This document shows, in pieces, positions 20,139-28,877 of a DNA stretch of 64,000 nt (position 1 is the first letter of the stretch; each line of letters begins with the position of its first letter). The notes beneath the pieces are model-generated. The model had not been told where the DNA came from. It worked only from the letters and a program-made list of their open reading frames with translations, and did not search any database. A program made the position numbers and the translations under genes. The DNA is from Leucobacter sp. wl10 (GTDB lineage: Bacteria; Actinomycetota; Actinomycetes; Actinomycetales; Microbacteriaceae): positions 269,853-333,852 of the forward strand of contig NZ_KZ983987.1 of NCBI RefSeq assembly GCF_003569785.1, given 5' to 3'.

Positions 20139-21563
20139 ATGTCAACTGTGGACACACTCGACGACGAAGCGCGGGAGAGCTCCCCGGAAATGGCGAGGCG
20201 CGCCAAGTGGGGCAGCTTCATCGGGACCGCCATCGAATGGTACGACTTCTATCTCTACGGCACGGCCGCGGCGCTGGTCTTCAACCAGGTCTTCTTCACC
20301 GGCTTCGACGGGCCGACGGGCACGCTGCTCGCGTTGCTGACCTTCTCAGCAGGCTTCATCGCCCGACCGCTCGGTGGCGTCGTCATGGGCCACTTCGGCG
20401 ATCGCATCGGCCGAAAATCCATGCTGGTGCTCTCACTGATGACCATGGGTATCGCCACCACGCTGATCGGGCTGCTCCCGACTTACGCCTCCATAGGAGT
20501 GTGGGCGCCCATACTGCTCGTGACACTGCGCCTCATCCAAGGATTCGGGGTCGGAGGAGAGTGGGGCGGAGCCGTGCTCGTTGCCGTCGAGCACGCCCCG
20601 TCAACGCGGAGAGGTCTGGCCGGTTCATGGCCGCAAGTCGGAGTGCCCGTCGGGTTGTTCATGGCGAACGCCGTGATCATGATCACCGGTCTCACGATCG
20701 GTCCTGAGCAGTTCATCGCGTGGGGCTGGCGAGTGGGCTTCCTCGGTTCGGCTCTGCTGATCGCCGTCGGGCTGGTGATTCGCTTGAAGATGGAGGAGAC
20801 CCCCGACTTCACCAGGGTCAAGGAGGCCGAAGAGGTCGCCAAGTTCCCGGTCGCCGAGATGTTCCGGACCCAGTGGCGCAGCCTCCTCCTGGCCGCGGGG
20901 GTGAAGATCTCCCAGAATGCGATCTTCTACATCATCACGGTCTTCGTGCTGACGTATGTTGGCGATTCGCTGGGCATGAGCGATGACGTGGCGCTGGCGG
21001 GCATCATGATCGCCTGCGTCGTCAGCGTGTTCACGCTCATGCTCTTCGGGTGGCTATCGGACCAGTACGGACGTAGGCGGGTCTATCTTTTCGGTGCTAT
21101 CGCGTCCGCGGTATTCGCCTATCCGATGTTCATGCTCCTCGATACGAGGAACGTCATCCTCATCGGTGCGGCCATCGTGATCGCGATGGTCTTCCATGAC
21201 GCGATGTACGGCCCTCAAGCGGCGTTCATGACCGAGATGTTCGATCCGAAGGTCCGTTACACCGGCACCTCGCTCGGGTATCAGGCCGCTTCGACGGTCG
21301 CCGGAGCGGTATCTCCGGTCCTCGCGGTCTACCTGCTCCAGCTGGCCGACAATCGGCCCTGGGCTGTCGTGCTCTACATGATTGCCGTGAGTCTCGTCAC
21401 CATCGCGGCGACTGCGCTTTCGCCGGAGACCCATCGGGGTAACCGGAGCGGAGCCCGGCATGCGCCAGTCGGCATAGCCATCGGCGCGCGGACTGCGGGC
21501 GCCGGCTCGGTCGCCGGCGGCGAGGCCTCGGGGCTGTCGGCGCGAGTTTCAGATTCCCGGTGA
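20139..21563 (+). CDS. MFS transporter, metabolite:H+ symporter (MHS) type
   Basis: This 474-residue protein has twelve predicted helices and the MHS-family opening GTAIEWYDFYLYGTAAALVF, plus GGVVMGHFGDRIGRKSMLVL, the loop motif between helices 2 and 3. Relatives carry dicarboxylates, aromatic acids, shikimate or proline/betaine. A very strong AAGGAGGT lies upstream of the ATG. Its position inside the CoA-linked operon suggests it imports the operon's acid substrate. The last 30 residues are low-complexity and the stop overlaps the next gene. Confidence 0.9.
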   Translation: MSTVDTLDDEARESSPEMARRAKWGSFIGTAIEWYDFYLYGTAAALVFNQVFFTGFDGPTGTLLALLTFSAGFIARPLGGVVMGHFGDRIGRKSMLVLSLMTMGIATTLIGLLPTYASIGVWAPILLVTLRLIQGFGVGGEWGGAVLVAVEHAPSTRRGLAGSWPQVGVPVGLFMANAVIMITGLTIGPEQFIAWGWRVGFLGSALLIAVGLVIRLKMEETPDFTRVKEAEEVAKFPVAEMFRTQWRSLLLAAGVKISQNAIFYIITVFVLTYVGDSLGMSDDVALAGIMIACVVSVFTLMLFGWLSDQYGRRRVYLFGAIASAVFAYPMFMLLDTRNVILIGAAIVIAMVFHDAMYGPQAAFMTEMFDPKVRYTGTSLGYQAASTVAGAVSPVLAVYLLQLADNRPWAVVLYMIAVSLVTIAATALSPETHRGNRSGARHAPVGIAIGARTAGAGSVAGGEASGLSARVSDSR

Positions 21564-22789
21564 CGACCATGATGAAGCGTCGGCAGATGCTGCTGCTGGG
21601 AGCCGTGGTGGCCATGGGGCTCACCGTGTGGTTCTCCGCAACAGCGGTATTGTCGGCGCTTCGGACGGAACTGGGAATAGGGCAACTCGCAGCCGTATGG
21701 CTCACGGCTTCAGTGCAAATCGGATTCGTCACGGGCGGCATCGTGTCGTCGCTTCTCACCCTGGGCGACCGCTTCGAGCCTCAGCGCATCATGGGCCTCT
21801 CGGCATTCGGCGCGGGCGTGACCACCGCGAGCCTCGCGCTCGTGCCCCTGGAGTTCTGGGGTGCGATAGCGACGCGGTTCCTGACGGGAGTCTTCCTCGC
21901 CGGCCTCTACCCGATGGGCATGAAGGTGATGGCGAGCTGGGCATCGTCGAAAGAACGAGGCACGGCATTCGGGCTGCTTCTGGGCGCGCTCACGCTCGGG
22001 TCGGGGATGCCGCACCTGCTCACCGGGCTCGCAGACGCCCTTCCGTGGCGGGGCGTGCTCCTCATCGCGAGCGGCATCACCATCGCCGCCGGGGTGATCG
22101 CGCTGACAGGGCTCCGATCGGGTCCCCACACGAGTTCCCTGCAATCCGTGCCAAGAATCCGGCATGCCTGGGCGGGGTTTCGCTCTCGAGGACCGCTGCT
22201 CGCGAACCTCGGCTACTTCGGGCACATGTGGGAGCTCTATGCCTTCTGGACCTGGCTTCCCACCTTCTTGCTCGCCAGCCGGAAGGCCGCCGGCGAGCCC
22301 TCGAGCGCAGCCGGCATCGGCGTGACGACCTTCCTGGCCATCGGAGTGGCGGGTGTCGCGGGCTGCCTGATCGGCGGGTGGCTGGCCGACCGATTCGGGC
22401 GACGACTCGCAGCCGTGTCCGCGCTTGCGGTCAGCGGTGCGTCTTGCCTGATTTCTCCGGTCATGTTCGCGGTGACCGGCCCCGCGATGATCGTCTTCCT
22501 CGTCATCTGGGGGAGTTCCGTCATCGCCGATTCGGGGGTCTTCTCGACGTCCCTCAGCGAGAGCGTGGACCCGAGATACGTCGGGACCGCGCTGACCGCG
22601 CAGACGACCATAGGGTTCCTGATCACTGTCGTCACGATTCAGCTGGTACCGCTGGTGGCGCAGGCCTTCGGATGGCAGTACGCCTTCCTCGTGCTGGCCA
22701 TAGGACCCGTCGTCGGCGGCGTTGCGATGTTCATGCGGCGCGACCCCCGGCCGCTGGCCCTCGCGTCTCTCGAGCGAGGCGCCGCGTGA
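21560..22789 (+). CDS. Second MFS transporter
   Basis: This 409-residue major facilitator protein has twelve hydrophobic segments and the loop GGWLADRFGRRLAAVSALAV between helices 8 and 9. The GTG at 21560 overlaps the stop of the MHS gene (GTGA); an ATG at 21569 is also possible. It does not belong to the MHS group and resembles cyanate/aromatic-acid or drug-export MFS proteins only loosely. Two unlike carriers in one operon suggest import of one compound and exchange or export of another, but this is inference. Confidence 0.82.
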   Translation: MTTMMKRRQMLLLGAVVAMGLTVWFSATAVLSALRTELGIGQLAAVWLTASVQIGFVTGGIVSSLLTLGDRFEPQRIMGLSAFGAGVTTASLALVPLEFWGAIATRFLTGVFLAGLYPMGMKVMASWASSKERGTAFGLLLGALTLGSGMPHLLTGLADALPWRGVLLIASGITIAAGVIALTGLRSGPHTSSLQSVPRIRHAWAGFRSRGPLLANLGYFGHMWELYAFWTWLPTFLLASRKAAGEPSSAAGIGVTTFLAIGVAGVAGCLIGGWLADRFGRRLAAVSALAVSGASCLISPVMFAVTGPAMIVFLVIWGSSVIADSGVFSTSLSESVDPRYVGTALTAQTTIGFLITVVTIQLVPLVAQAFGWQYAFLVLAIGPVVGGVAMFMRRDPRPLALASLERGAA

Positions 22790-22850
22790 CGCGGAAGCCG
22801 AGCACCCCGTATACCCGTTCCGCAATTCCAACCAGAAGGAGAGGCTCAGC

Positions 22851-23276
22851 ATGAGCGATGAGACCGTCAACGGCCCTGCGGTGGGCCGGACTGCTGAAAT
22901 GTCGCGCGTAGTCACGCAGGACGACATCGTGAGATTCACCGCGATCAGCGGTGATGAGAACCCGATCCACTACGACGAGGAAGCGGCGAGGAACTCTCGT
23001 TTCGGAGAGATCGTCGTCCAAGGCGGGGTCACCAGTGCGATTCTGAACGCCGTCGTTGCTGAAAAGCTTCCAGGCCCCGGCACCGTTTTCTTGAACGTCA
23101 ATTGGGACTTCCAGGCCCCGGTTCGCCCGGGTGACACCATCACGGGACGGGTCGAGGTCGTCGAAGCCCGTCAGGACAAGCCGGTGACGAAGATCAAGAC
23201 CGAGGTGGTCCGCGATGACGGAACGGTCGTTCTGACAGGAACAGCGGTTTGCTACACCATGTCTCTGAGCCGATAG
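22851..23276 (+). CDS. MaoC-family (R)-specific enoyl-CoA hydratase
   Basis: This 141-residue single hot-dog-fold protein carries the hydratase-2 motif with catalytic D35 and H40 in SGDENPIHYDEEAARNS, followed by GGVTSAIL. It hydrates trans-2-enoyl-CoA to the (R)-3-hydroxyacyl-CoA. The ATG at 22851 has AAGGAG at good spacing. In this operon it could supply the beta-hydroxyacyl-CoA that the SCP2-type protein would cleave, or simply serve beta-oxidation. The small size implies a homodimer. Confidence 0.9.
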   Translation: MSDETVNGPAVGRTAEMSRVVTQDDIVRFTAISGDENPIHYDEEAARNSRFGEIVVQGGVTSAILNAVVAEKLPGPGTVFLNVNWDFQAPVRPGDTITGRVEVVEARQDKPVTKIKTEVVRDDGTVVLTGTAVCYTMSLSR

Positions 23277-23370
23277 GCGCAGCGGATTCGCCCGCCGTCA
23301 TCGCCGTTCGGCGCAGACGGCGGTCGGCTCTTCCTCTTCACACCCGGACGCACTGATAGGAGCACGATTC

Positions 23371-24528
23371 ATGTCCAACGAATCCCGGAAGCCCGTACTT
23401 GTCACGGCAGCCCGTACGCCCGTAGGGAGGTTCAACGGTGCGTTGAAAGACATCGATCCACTCGATCTCGGTGGCGCCGCGGTCCGCGCAGCGCTCGAGG
23501 GGGTCGAGGACATCACGCCCGAGCACGTGTTCATGGCTAACGTGCTGCAAGCCGGCAACGGCCAGAATCCGGCTCGCTCGGCCGCGATCCGCGGCGGCCT
23601 CCCTGCGACGGTGCCTGCGATCACCCTCAACAACGTCTGCCTCGCCAGCATGTACGCGGCTGGCATGGCCGCGACCATGATCCGAGCGGGCGAAATGGAG
23701 TCGGCGGTGGTCGGCGGCTTCGACTCGATGAGCAGGGCGCCTCATGCTCTTCAGATCAGGCAGGCGCCCAGGGTCGGAGACGCGTCGGCCGTCGATCTGC
23801 TCATGAAAGACGGTCTCTGGTGCGCCGTATCCGACTCGGGCATGGGGCCGATCGCCGATCGTGCAAACGCCGAGCTCGATATCTCCCGTGCAGACCAGGA
23901 TGCGTATGCTGTCGAGAGCCATCGACGTGCTCGAGCGGCGACCGAGAACGGCAACCTGGCCGCCGAGATCTCGCCGATGCCCGAGCTCGACACCGACGAA
24001 GGCATTCGGCCCGATTCGAGTATCGAGTCGCTCCAGCGACTTCGATCGGCCTTCACGGCCGGTGGAACAGTCACAGCCGGCAATGCGTCTCAGATGTCCG
24101 ACGCGGGATCCGCCGGACTCGTTATCACCGCGTCGCTGGCGAAGGCCCTCGGTCGAAAGCCGATCGTCGAAATCGTCGCCTCCAGCACGGTCGCCGGGCC
24201 CGACCCCTCGCTGCACCTCAAACCCGCGGCCGCGGCACGACGTCTTCTCGCGCAGGCCGGTATGAGCACGAGCGATATCGGTCTTTGGGAGGTGAACGAA
24301 GCATTCGCAGGCGTGGCGCTCGCAACCTCGCGCGACCTGGCGCTGGATCTCGACACGGTGAACGTCAACGGCGGTGCCATCGCGATCGGTCATCCGCTCG
24401 GCGCATCGGGGTTCCGCATCACCATGAGTCTCGCCCTCGAGATGCAACGACGCGGAGTCGAACACGGAGTCGCCACCATGTGCGGAGGCGGGGGGCAGGG
24501 GCAGGCCATCCTGTTGCGACTCCAGTGA
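23371..24528 (+). CDS. Acetyl-CoA C-acyltransferase (biosynthetic/degradative thiolase)
   Basis: This 385-residue thiolase keeps all catalytic elements: nucleophile C90 in NNVCLASM, the NEAFAG loop, the histidine in AIGHPLGASG, and the second cysteine in MCGGGGQGQA. It cleaves 3-ketoacyl-CoA with CoA to release acetyl-CoA, or runs in reverse. Unlike the other thiolase-fold protein of this operon it should be fully active. It follows the hydratase by 94 bases and precedes the regulator by 15. Confidence 0.94.
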   Translation: MSNESRKPVLVTAARTPVGRFNGALKDIDPLDLGGAAVRAALEGVEDITPEHVFMANVLQAGNGQNPARSAAIRGGLPATVPAITLNNVCLASMYAAGMAATMIRAGEMESAVVGGFDSMSRAPHALQIRQAPRVGDASAVDLLMKDGLWCAVSDSGMGPIADRANAELDISRADQDAYAVESHRRARAATENGNLAAEISPMPELDTDEGIRPDSSIESLQRLRSAFTAGGTVTAGNASQMSDAGSAGLVITASLAKALGRKPIVEIVASSTVAGPDPSLHLKPAAAARRLLAQAGMSTSDIGLWEVNEAFAGVALATSRDLALDLDTVNVNGGAIAIGHPLGASGFRITMSLALEMQRRGVEHGVATMCGGGGQGQAILLRLQ

Positions 24529-24543
24529 GCAGGAGGCCGCCGG

Positions 24544-25830
24544 GTGCTCCTGTGGGACAATGAGGCGATGAACCCACAGGGGAAGCAGGGGAGCGAAGTA
24601 CTCTCGGACCCTCTCCTGCTCCCGGTCATCCAGCATCTGGCTGACAACGCCGAAGCGATAGGCGAGAGGCTGTTGGAGGCGTATACGGACGAGATCGTCG
24701 ACTACCGGTCGCTCCCCGAGGGATACCTCAGCAGAGATGTGGCCGACATGGCCCGCAGAAACCTGCTCACGCTTCTGTCGTGGTTGAGCGGTGAAGTCGA
24801 TGAGGCCCGCAGCCTCGAAGAGTTCCGCAATAGCGCCGTCAGACGTTTCCGTCAGGGAGTATCCGTGCAAGCCCTGCTCCACGCATATCGCGTGTGGGGG
24901 CAGGTGGTCTGGAACGAGATCGCTCGTCTCCCCGTATGCCAGACCTCTCCGGCGACCGGCTTCACCGTCGCCGGAGAGGTCATGCGCTACGTCAATCGGG
25001 TCTCCCTGGCGGTCGCCAACTCCTATCTCGAAGAGGCTGAAGACGTCATCCAAGATCGTCAGCTCGCTGAACGAGACGCGCTCGAGGAACTCCTCTCGAG
25101 TTCTCTGATATCGGAGCGCGTCGCCAGCTACCTGACTCGTCTGGGAACGCATCTCCGCCAGGAGCACCGCGTGCTCCTTCTGCGCAGACGTCACTCGACC
25201 GCGAGCGAACCGCACGATACCCGGGACGGCCTGGCGGCCGTCCGTCGCTTCCTCGCTCGAGACCCCCGGTACCGCCCCCTCATCGGACTCCGCGAGGATG
25301 AGATCGTCGTCGTGCTTCCCATGCCGGAGGAGCGCAAGCTCTCCATACGCGAGGTCGCCGATGACCTGGCCAGATCACTCGATGCATTTGTCGTCGGCGT
25401 GAGCCGCGCCCACGAGGGGGAGGCGCAGGTCGCCACGGCGTATCGTGAGGCCGCGGACGCTTCTCGAGTGGCATATGCTCGAGGAGATCGGCGAGCCTAT
25501 TTCTACACAGATGTCCTGCTGCAGAGCGTGATCGACAGATCTGGGTTGGGGGACGTCGTGCACGCCGAGACCGTCGCCCCGCTCATCGCGTACGATCGCA
25601 AGCACGGATCGAAGCTGTCGGACACCCTCCGGGCGTACATACTGCACCGCCTCAACCTGACCCGCACCGCCGAAGAGCTGAGCGTTCAACCGAATACGGT
25701 CCGTTACCGGCTGGACCGCATTCGCGAGCTTTCGGGGAGGGACCCGAATCATCCGGACGATCTCATCCTGCTGGCTCTAGGCGTGAGGATCGACCCCGGC
25801 TCCTCGCATGAGGGGCCGGGCGGATCCTAG
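24544..25830 (+). CDS. PucR/CdaR-type transcriptional regulator
   Basis: This 428-residue protein ends with the PucR-type helix-turn-helix (LNLTRTAEELSVQPNTVRYR, about residues 371-390). The middle carries a GGDEF-like CdaR domain and the N-terminal 160 residues are helical and may sense a ligand. The GTG start at 24544 has AGGAGG seven bases upstream; an internal ATG 24 bases later has no usable site. Such regulators usually activate catabolic genes in response to the substrate. Being the last gene of the operon, it probably also controls its own level. Confidence 0.88.
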   Translation: MLLWDNEAMNPQGKQGSEVLSDPLLLPVIQHLADNAEAIGERLLEAYTDEIVDYRSLPEGYLSRDVADMARRNLLTLLSWLSGEVDEARSLEEFRNSAVRRFRQGVSVQALLHAYRVWGQVVWNEIARLPVCQTSPATGFTVAGEVMRYVNRVSLAVANSYLEEAEDVIQDRQLAERDALEELLSSSLISERVASYLTRLGTHLRQEHRVLLLRRRHSTASEPHDTRDGLAAVRRFLARDPRYRPLIGLREDEIVVVLPMPEERKLSIREVADDLARSLDAFVVGVSRAHEGEAQVATAYREAADASRVAYARGDRRAYFYTDVLLQSVIDRSGLGDVVHAETVAPLIAYDRKHGSKLSDTLRAYILHRLNLTRTAEELSVQPNTVRYRLDRIRELSGRDPNHPDDLILLALGVRIDPGSSHEGPGGS

Positions 25831-25895
25831 GAGGCCATCGGGCCGGACAGGGGGCCGCCCTCGTTCTCGGGACCCGCGTGTCGACGCCGCGGGCC

Positions 25896-25913
25896 CGGGC
25901 TCGGCGGAGCCCG
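25896..25913 (+). terminator. Possible terminator after the catabolic operon
   Basis: A seven-pair stem, CGGGCTC and GAGCCCG around GGCG, is followed by CCCTTTA. It is short, but it is the only hairpin in the 218-base gap before the SUKH gene. Confidence 0.4.
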
Positions 25914-26048
25914 CCCTTTACGCGGGAACCGCGGTGTCGCACACTGGACTGGTGACGAAACCGGCTCGGCGGAGGATCTCGGGGCGCCCCGATCCACCGG
26001 ATCGTCCGGTTCTCGATCGACGCCGCACGTCCGCAGAGAGAGCATCCC

Positions 26049-26657
26049 ATGAGCACACGCACCACCGGTCACTTCGACGGCTTCGACCTCGGCGGGTTCT
26101 GGGACGATCACGAGTACTACGCCGCGAACTACACGGAGCCCGCGCCCTCCGACGACCTGGTCGCAGCCGTGGAGGTCGAGCTCGGCTACCGGTTGCCCGA
26201 CTCGTTCGTCGAGTTCGCCCGGATGCCGGGGAGCCGCAACGGCGGGGGAGCCGCGCGGTGCTGCTATCAGCTGCACCACGCGGATCCGCGATGCATCGAG
26301 GTCGTCATGGTCGCCGGGATCTACGCGATCGGGCGCACCGCCCGATACTCGTTGCTCGGCGAGATCGGCGGCACCTTCATGCTCTCCGAGTGGGGGTATC
26401 CGGGGATCGGCGTCTACTTCGCCGATACTCCGAGCGGGGGGCGCGAGATGCTCGCCCTCGACTACCGGGAGTGCGGGCCGGCGGGAGATCCCTCCGTCGC
26501 GCATATCGACCAGGAGGGCGACTACGGCATCACGCGGGTCGCTCCGAACTTCGCGACGTTCATCCGGGGGCTCGTCACGGAGGTGGAGTGCTACGGCGAC
26601 GTCGACGAGGCGATGCCCGGCGCCCGGGACGGATGGGGCGGCCCGCCGGCCCGGTGA
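26049..26657 (+). CDS. SMI1/KNR4 (SUKH) family protein
   Basis: This 202-residue protein fits the SMI1/KNR4 superfamily: an N-terminal acidic aromatic patch (FWDDHEYYAANYTE), then ELGYRLPDSFVEFARMPGSR, and later DYRECGPAGDPSVAHIDQEG and VAPNFATFI, all typical of the fold. SUKH proteins often act as immunity proteins against polymorphic toxins, but many are single genes with unknown roles. No toxin gene is adjacent here. The frame ends within a 14-base tandem repeat. Confidence 0.82.
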   Translation: MSTRTTGHFDGFDLGGFWDDHEYYAANYTEPAPSDDLVAAVEVELGYRLPDSFVEFARMPGSRNGGGAARCCYQLHHADPRCIEVVMVAGIYAIGRTARYSLLGEIGGTFMLSEWGYPGIGVYFADTPSGGREMLALDYRECGPAGDPSVAHIDQEGDYGITRVAPNFATFIRGLVTEVECYGDVDEAMPGARDGWGGPPAR

Positions 26658-26695
26658 CTCGAGGCCCGTGACTCGAGGCCCGTGACGCGGCGCCC
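26654..26695 (+). repeat. Three tandem 14-base repeats at the end of the SUKH gene
   Basis: GTGACTCGAGGCCC occurs twice without a gap (26654-26667 and 26668-26681), followed by a third, diverged copy GTGACGCGGCGCCC (26682-26695). The first copy contains the TGA stop codon of the SUKH gene, and the repeat ends 13 bases before the -10 box of the next gene. Confidence 0.85.
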
Positions 26696-26708
26696 GGCCG
26701 ACCGCGGG

Positions 26709-26714
26709 TAGGCT
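26709..26714 (+). promoter_or_regulatory. -10 box of a probable leaderless promoter
   Basis: TAGGCT is followed by seven bases and the ATG of the GlxA-type regulator. No ribosome-binding site is present. Confidence 0.5.
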
Positions 26715-26721
26715 GGGCGCC

Positions 26722-27663
26722 ATGAGGCGGGTCGCGGTCGTCGTGCAGGAGGGGGCCAAACCCCTCGACGTCGGTATTCCGACTCAGGTGTTCACCACTC
26801 GGGCCAGCATGCCGTACTCGGTGGACGTGTGCGGTGTGCGGCCCGGCCCGATCGCGGGCGGCGACGGGCTGTCGTATCACGTCGAGCACGGTCTCGAGGC
26901 GCTCGAGAAGGCCGACCTCGTCTTCGTGCCGGGCTATCGGCATCCCGATCGAGATGCGCCGCCCGAGGCGCTCACCGAGGCGCTGCAGCGCGCGCACGCG
27001 CGCGGCGCCCGCCTCGCCGCGATCTCGACCGGCGCCTTCGCGCTCGCCGAGACGGGGCTGCTCGACGGCCGGCGCGCCACCACGCACTGGCACTACTCGC
27101 GCATCCTCGCCGAACGGTTTCCGAAGATCCAGGTCGACGAGCGGGTGCTGTTCGTCGACGAGGGATCGGTGCTCACCTCCGCCGGCGCCGCCTCGGGCAT
27201 CGATCTCTGCCTGCACATCCTGCGCAAGGAGGCGGGCATGGCGACGGCGAACCACGCGGCGCGGCGCCTGGTCGCGGCCCCCTACCGCAGCGGTGGCCAG
27301 GCGCAGTACGTGCCGCAGAGCGTGCCCGAGTCGCACGGCGAACGCTTCACCCGCACCCGGGAGTGGGCGCTGCGGCGCCTCGGGGAGCCGCTCGACATCG
27401 AGCAGCTGGCAGCGCACGCCAGCGTCTCGACGCGCACGTTCTCGCGGCGCTTCCGCGACGAGACCGGCTACACCCCGATGCAGTGGATCATGCGCGCGCG
27501 CGTGGATCGCGCGCGCGAACTGCTCGAGGAGACCGATCTCGGAGTCGAGGAGGTCGCCGCGAGCGCGGGGCTCGGCACCGCGACCAACCTGCGGCGCTAC
27601 TTCCGGCGGGTGCTCGGCACCACGCCGACAGAGTACCGTCGCACCTTCTCGCGGGAGGGATGA
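26722..27663 (+). CDS. GlxA-type AraC-family transcriptional regulator
   Basis: This 313-residue protein joins an N-terminal DJ-1/PfpI-like glutamine-amidotransferase-fold domain (residues 1-185, with AISTGAFALAETGLLDGRRA) to a C-terminal AraC DNA-binding domain (from about residue 215, with HASVSTRTFSRRF and FRRVLGTTPTEYRRTF). The usual nucleophilic Cys of the first domain is replaced by Thr or Gly in STGAF, so it is a sensor rather than an enzyme. No obvious target gene is adjacent. The gene looks leaderless. Confidence 0.9.
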   Translation: MRRVAVVVQEGAKPLDVGIPTQVFTTRASMPYSVDVCGVRPGPIAGGDGLSYHVEHGLEALEKADLVFVPGYRHPDRDAPPEALTEALQRAHARGARLAAISTGAFALAETGLLDGRRATTHWHYSRILAERFPKIQVDERVLFVDEGSVLTSAGAASGIDLCLHILRKEAGMATANHAARRLVAAPYRSGGQAQYVPQSVPESHGERFTRTREWALRRLGEPLDIEQLAAHASVSTRTFSRRFRDETGYTPMQWIMRARVDRARELLEETDLGVEEVAASAGLGTATNLRRYFRRVLGTTPTEYRRTFSREG

Positions 27664-27832
27664 GTCGCGGGGCGCGACGCACGCGCTTCGAGCGGTCCGC
27701 ACGGGGCTGACTGGTGAACGTTGGCTGAATCCTTTTGAACAATGGCATTAGCGCCACTTGCCTCGGGCGGGGGTGCCGGGCCAGTCTGGTACCGGCTCAA
27801 GAGAACCGACATCTGAAAGGCAACGTGAATCC

Positions 27833-28834
27833 ATGACCGGTCGTGTAGCAATCAATGGCTTCGGACGTATCGGGCGCGGCGTGCTCCGCGCTCTGCTCGC
27901 GCAGGAGAGCGATCTCGAGGTCGTAGCCATCAACGATCTCACCGATGGCGCCACTCTCGCTCACCTGCTCGAGTGGGACAGCGTCTACGGCCGGCTCGAG
28001 CGCGAGGTCTCGTTCGCGGACGGCGAGCTGCGAGTCGACGAACGCCGCATCAGTGTGTTCGCGGCGTCCGACCCCGCCCAGCTTCCGTGGGGCGAGCTCG
28101 GAGTCGACGTCGTGCTCGAGTCGACGGGGCGCTTCACCAAGGCCCAGGACGCCCGCAAGCACCTCGAGGCGGGCGCCGAGCGCGTGCTCATCAGCGCTCC
28201 GGCGACCGGCGCCGATCTCACCGTCGTCTACGGCGTGAACGACGACCTCTACGATCCCGAGCAGCACCGGATCGTCTCGAACGCCTCGTGCACCACGAAC
28301 GCGTTCGCGCCGCTGGCCGACGTGCTCGACAGGCTCGCCGGGGTCGAGCACGGCTTCATGACCACGGTGCACGCGTACACGCAGGATCAGAACCTCATCG
28401 ACGGGCCGCACAAGGATCCGCGTCGCGCCCGCGCGGCCGCCCTGAACATCGTGCCCACCACGACGGGCGCGGCGAGGGCGATCGGCCTCGTGCTGCCGCA
28501 GCTCGACGGCAAGCTCGAGGGCACCTCGATCCGCGTGCCCGTGCCCGTGGGCTCCATCGTCGAGCTCAACGCGACGGTCTCGCGCGCCGTCACCCTCGAC
28601 GAGGTGCTCTCCGCGTACCGGACCGCCTCGGAGGAGGGGCCGCTCGAGGGCGTGCTGCAGTACTCGGAGGACCCGCTGGTGTCGTCCGACATCGTCGGCA
28701 ACCCCTACTCGTCCATCTTCGACTCCGACCTCACCCAGGTGGACGGCCGCTACGTGAAGGTCGTCGCCTGGTACGACAACGAATGGGGCTTCTCGAACCG
28801 CGCCGCGCAGATGCTCGCCAGGCTCTCGGCCTGA
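27833..28834 (+). CDS. gap: Glyceraldehyde-3-phosphate dehydrogenase
   Basis: This 333-residue type I enzyme converts glyceraldehyde-3-phosphate to 1,3-bisphosphoglycerate. It has the NAD-binding GFGRIGRG, an Asp at position 35 (AINDLTD) as in NAD-preferring enzymes, the catalytic C153 in SNASCTTNAFAPL and the matching histidine in TTVHAYTQDQ. The ATG at 27833 gives the standard beginning TGRVAINGFGRIGRG; an upstream in-frame ATG would add 25 atypical residues. There is no pgk or tpiA alongside, so it may be an extra copy of the glycolytic enzyme or a dispersed one. Confidence 0.96.
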   Translation: MTGRVAINGFGRIGRGVLRALLAQESDLEVVAINDLTDGATLAHLLEWDSVYGRLEREVSFADGELRVDERRISVFAASDPAQLPWGELGVDVVLESTGRFTKAQDARKHLEAGAERVLISAPATGADLTVVYGVNDDLYDPEQHRIVSNASCTTNAFAPLADVLDRLAGVEHGFMTTVHAYTQDQNLIDGPHKDPRRARAAALNIVPTTTGAARAIGLVLPQLDGKLEGTSIRVPVPVGSIVELNATVSRAVTLDEVLSAYRTASEEGPLEGVLQYSEDPLVSSDIVGNPYSSIFDSDLTQVDGRYVKVVAWYDNEWGFSNRAAQMLARLSA

Positions 28835-28835
28835 C

Positions 28836-28873
28836 CCGGTTCGGCGCGCGCTCGGCCGCTCCGCGCCGGGTCG
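28836..28873. terminator. Possible two-way terminator between gap and the DUF3054 gene
   Basis: ACCCG-GTTCG-GCGCG and CGCGC-CGGGT form a stem with a five-base bulge in the 43 bases between the converging genes. It is weak and has no T-run. Confidence 0.3.
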
Positions 28874-28877
28874 CCCG

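Noticed and set aside
16470-26050. Integrative element with attachment sites at the ssrA 3' end
   Set aside because: I searched by eye for a second copy of the tmRNA 3' end near the right border and for an integrase gene and found neither.
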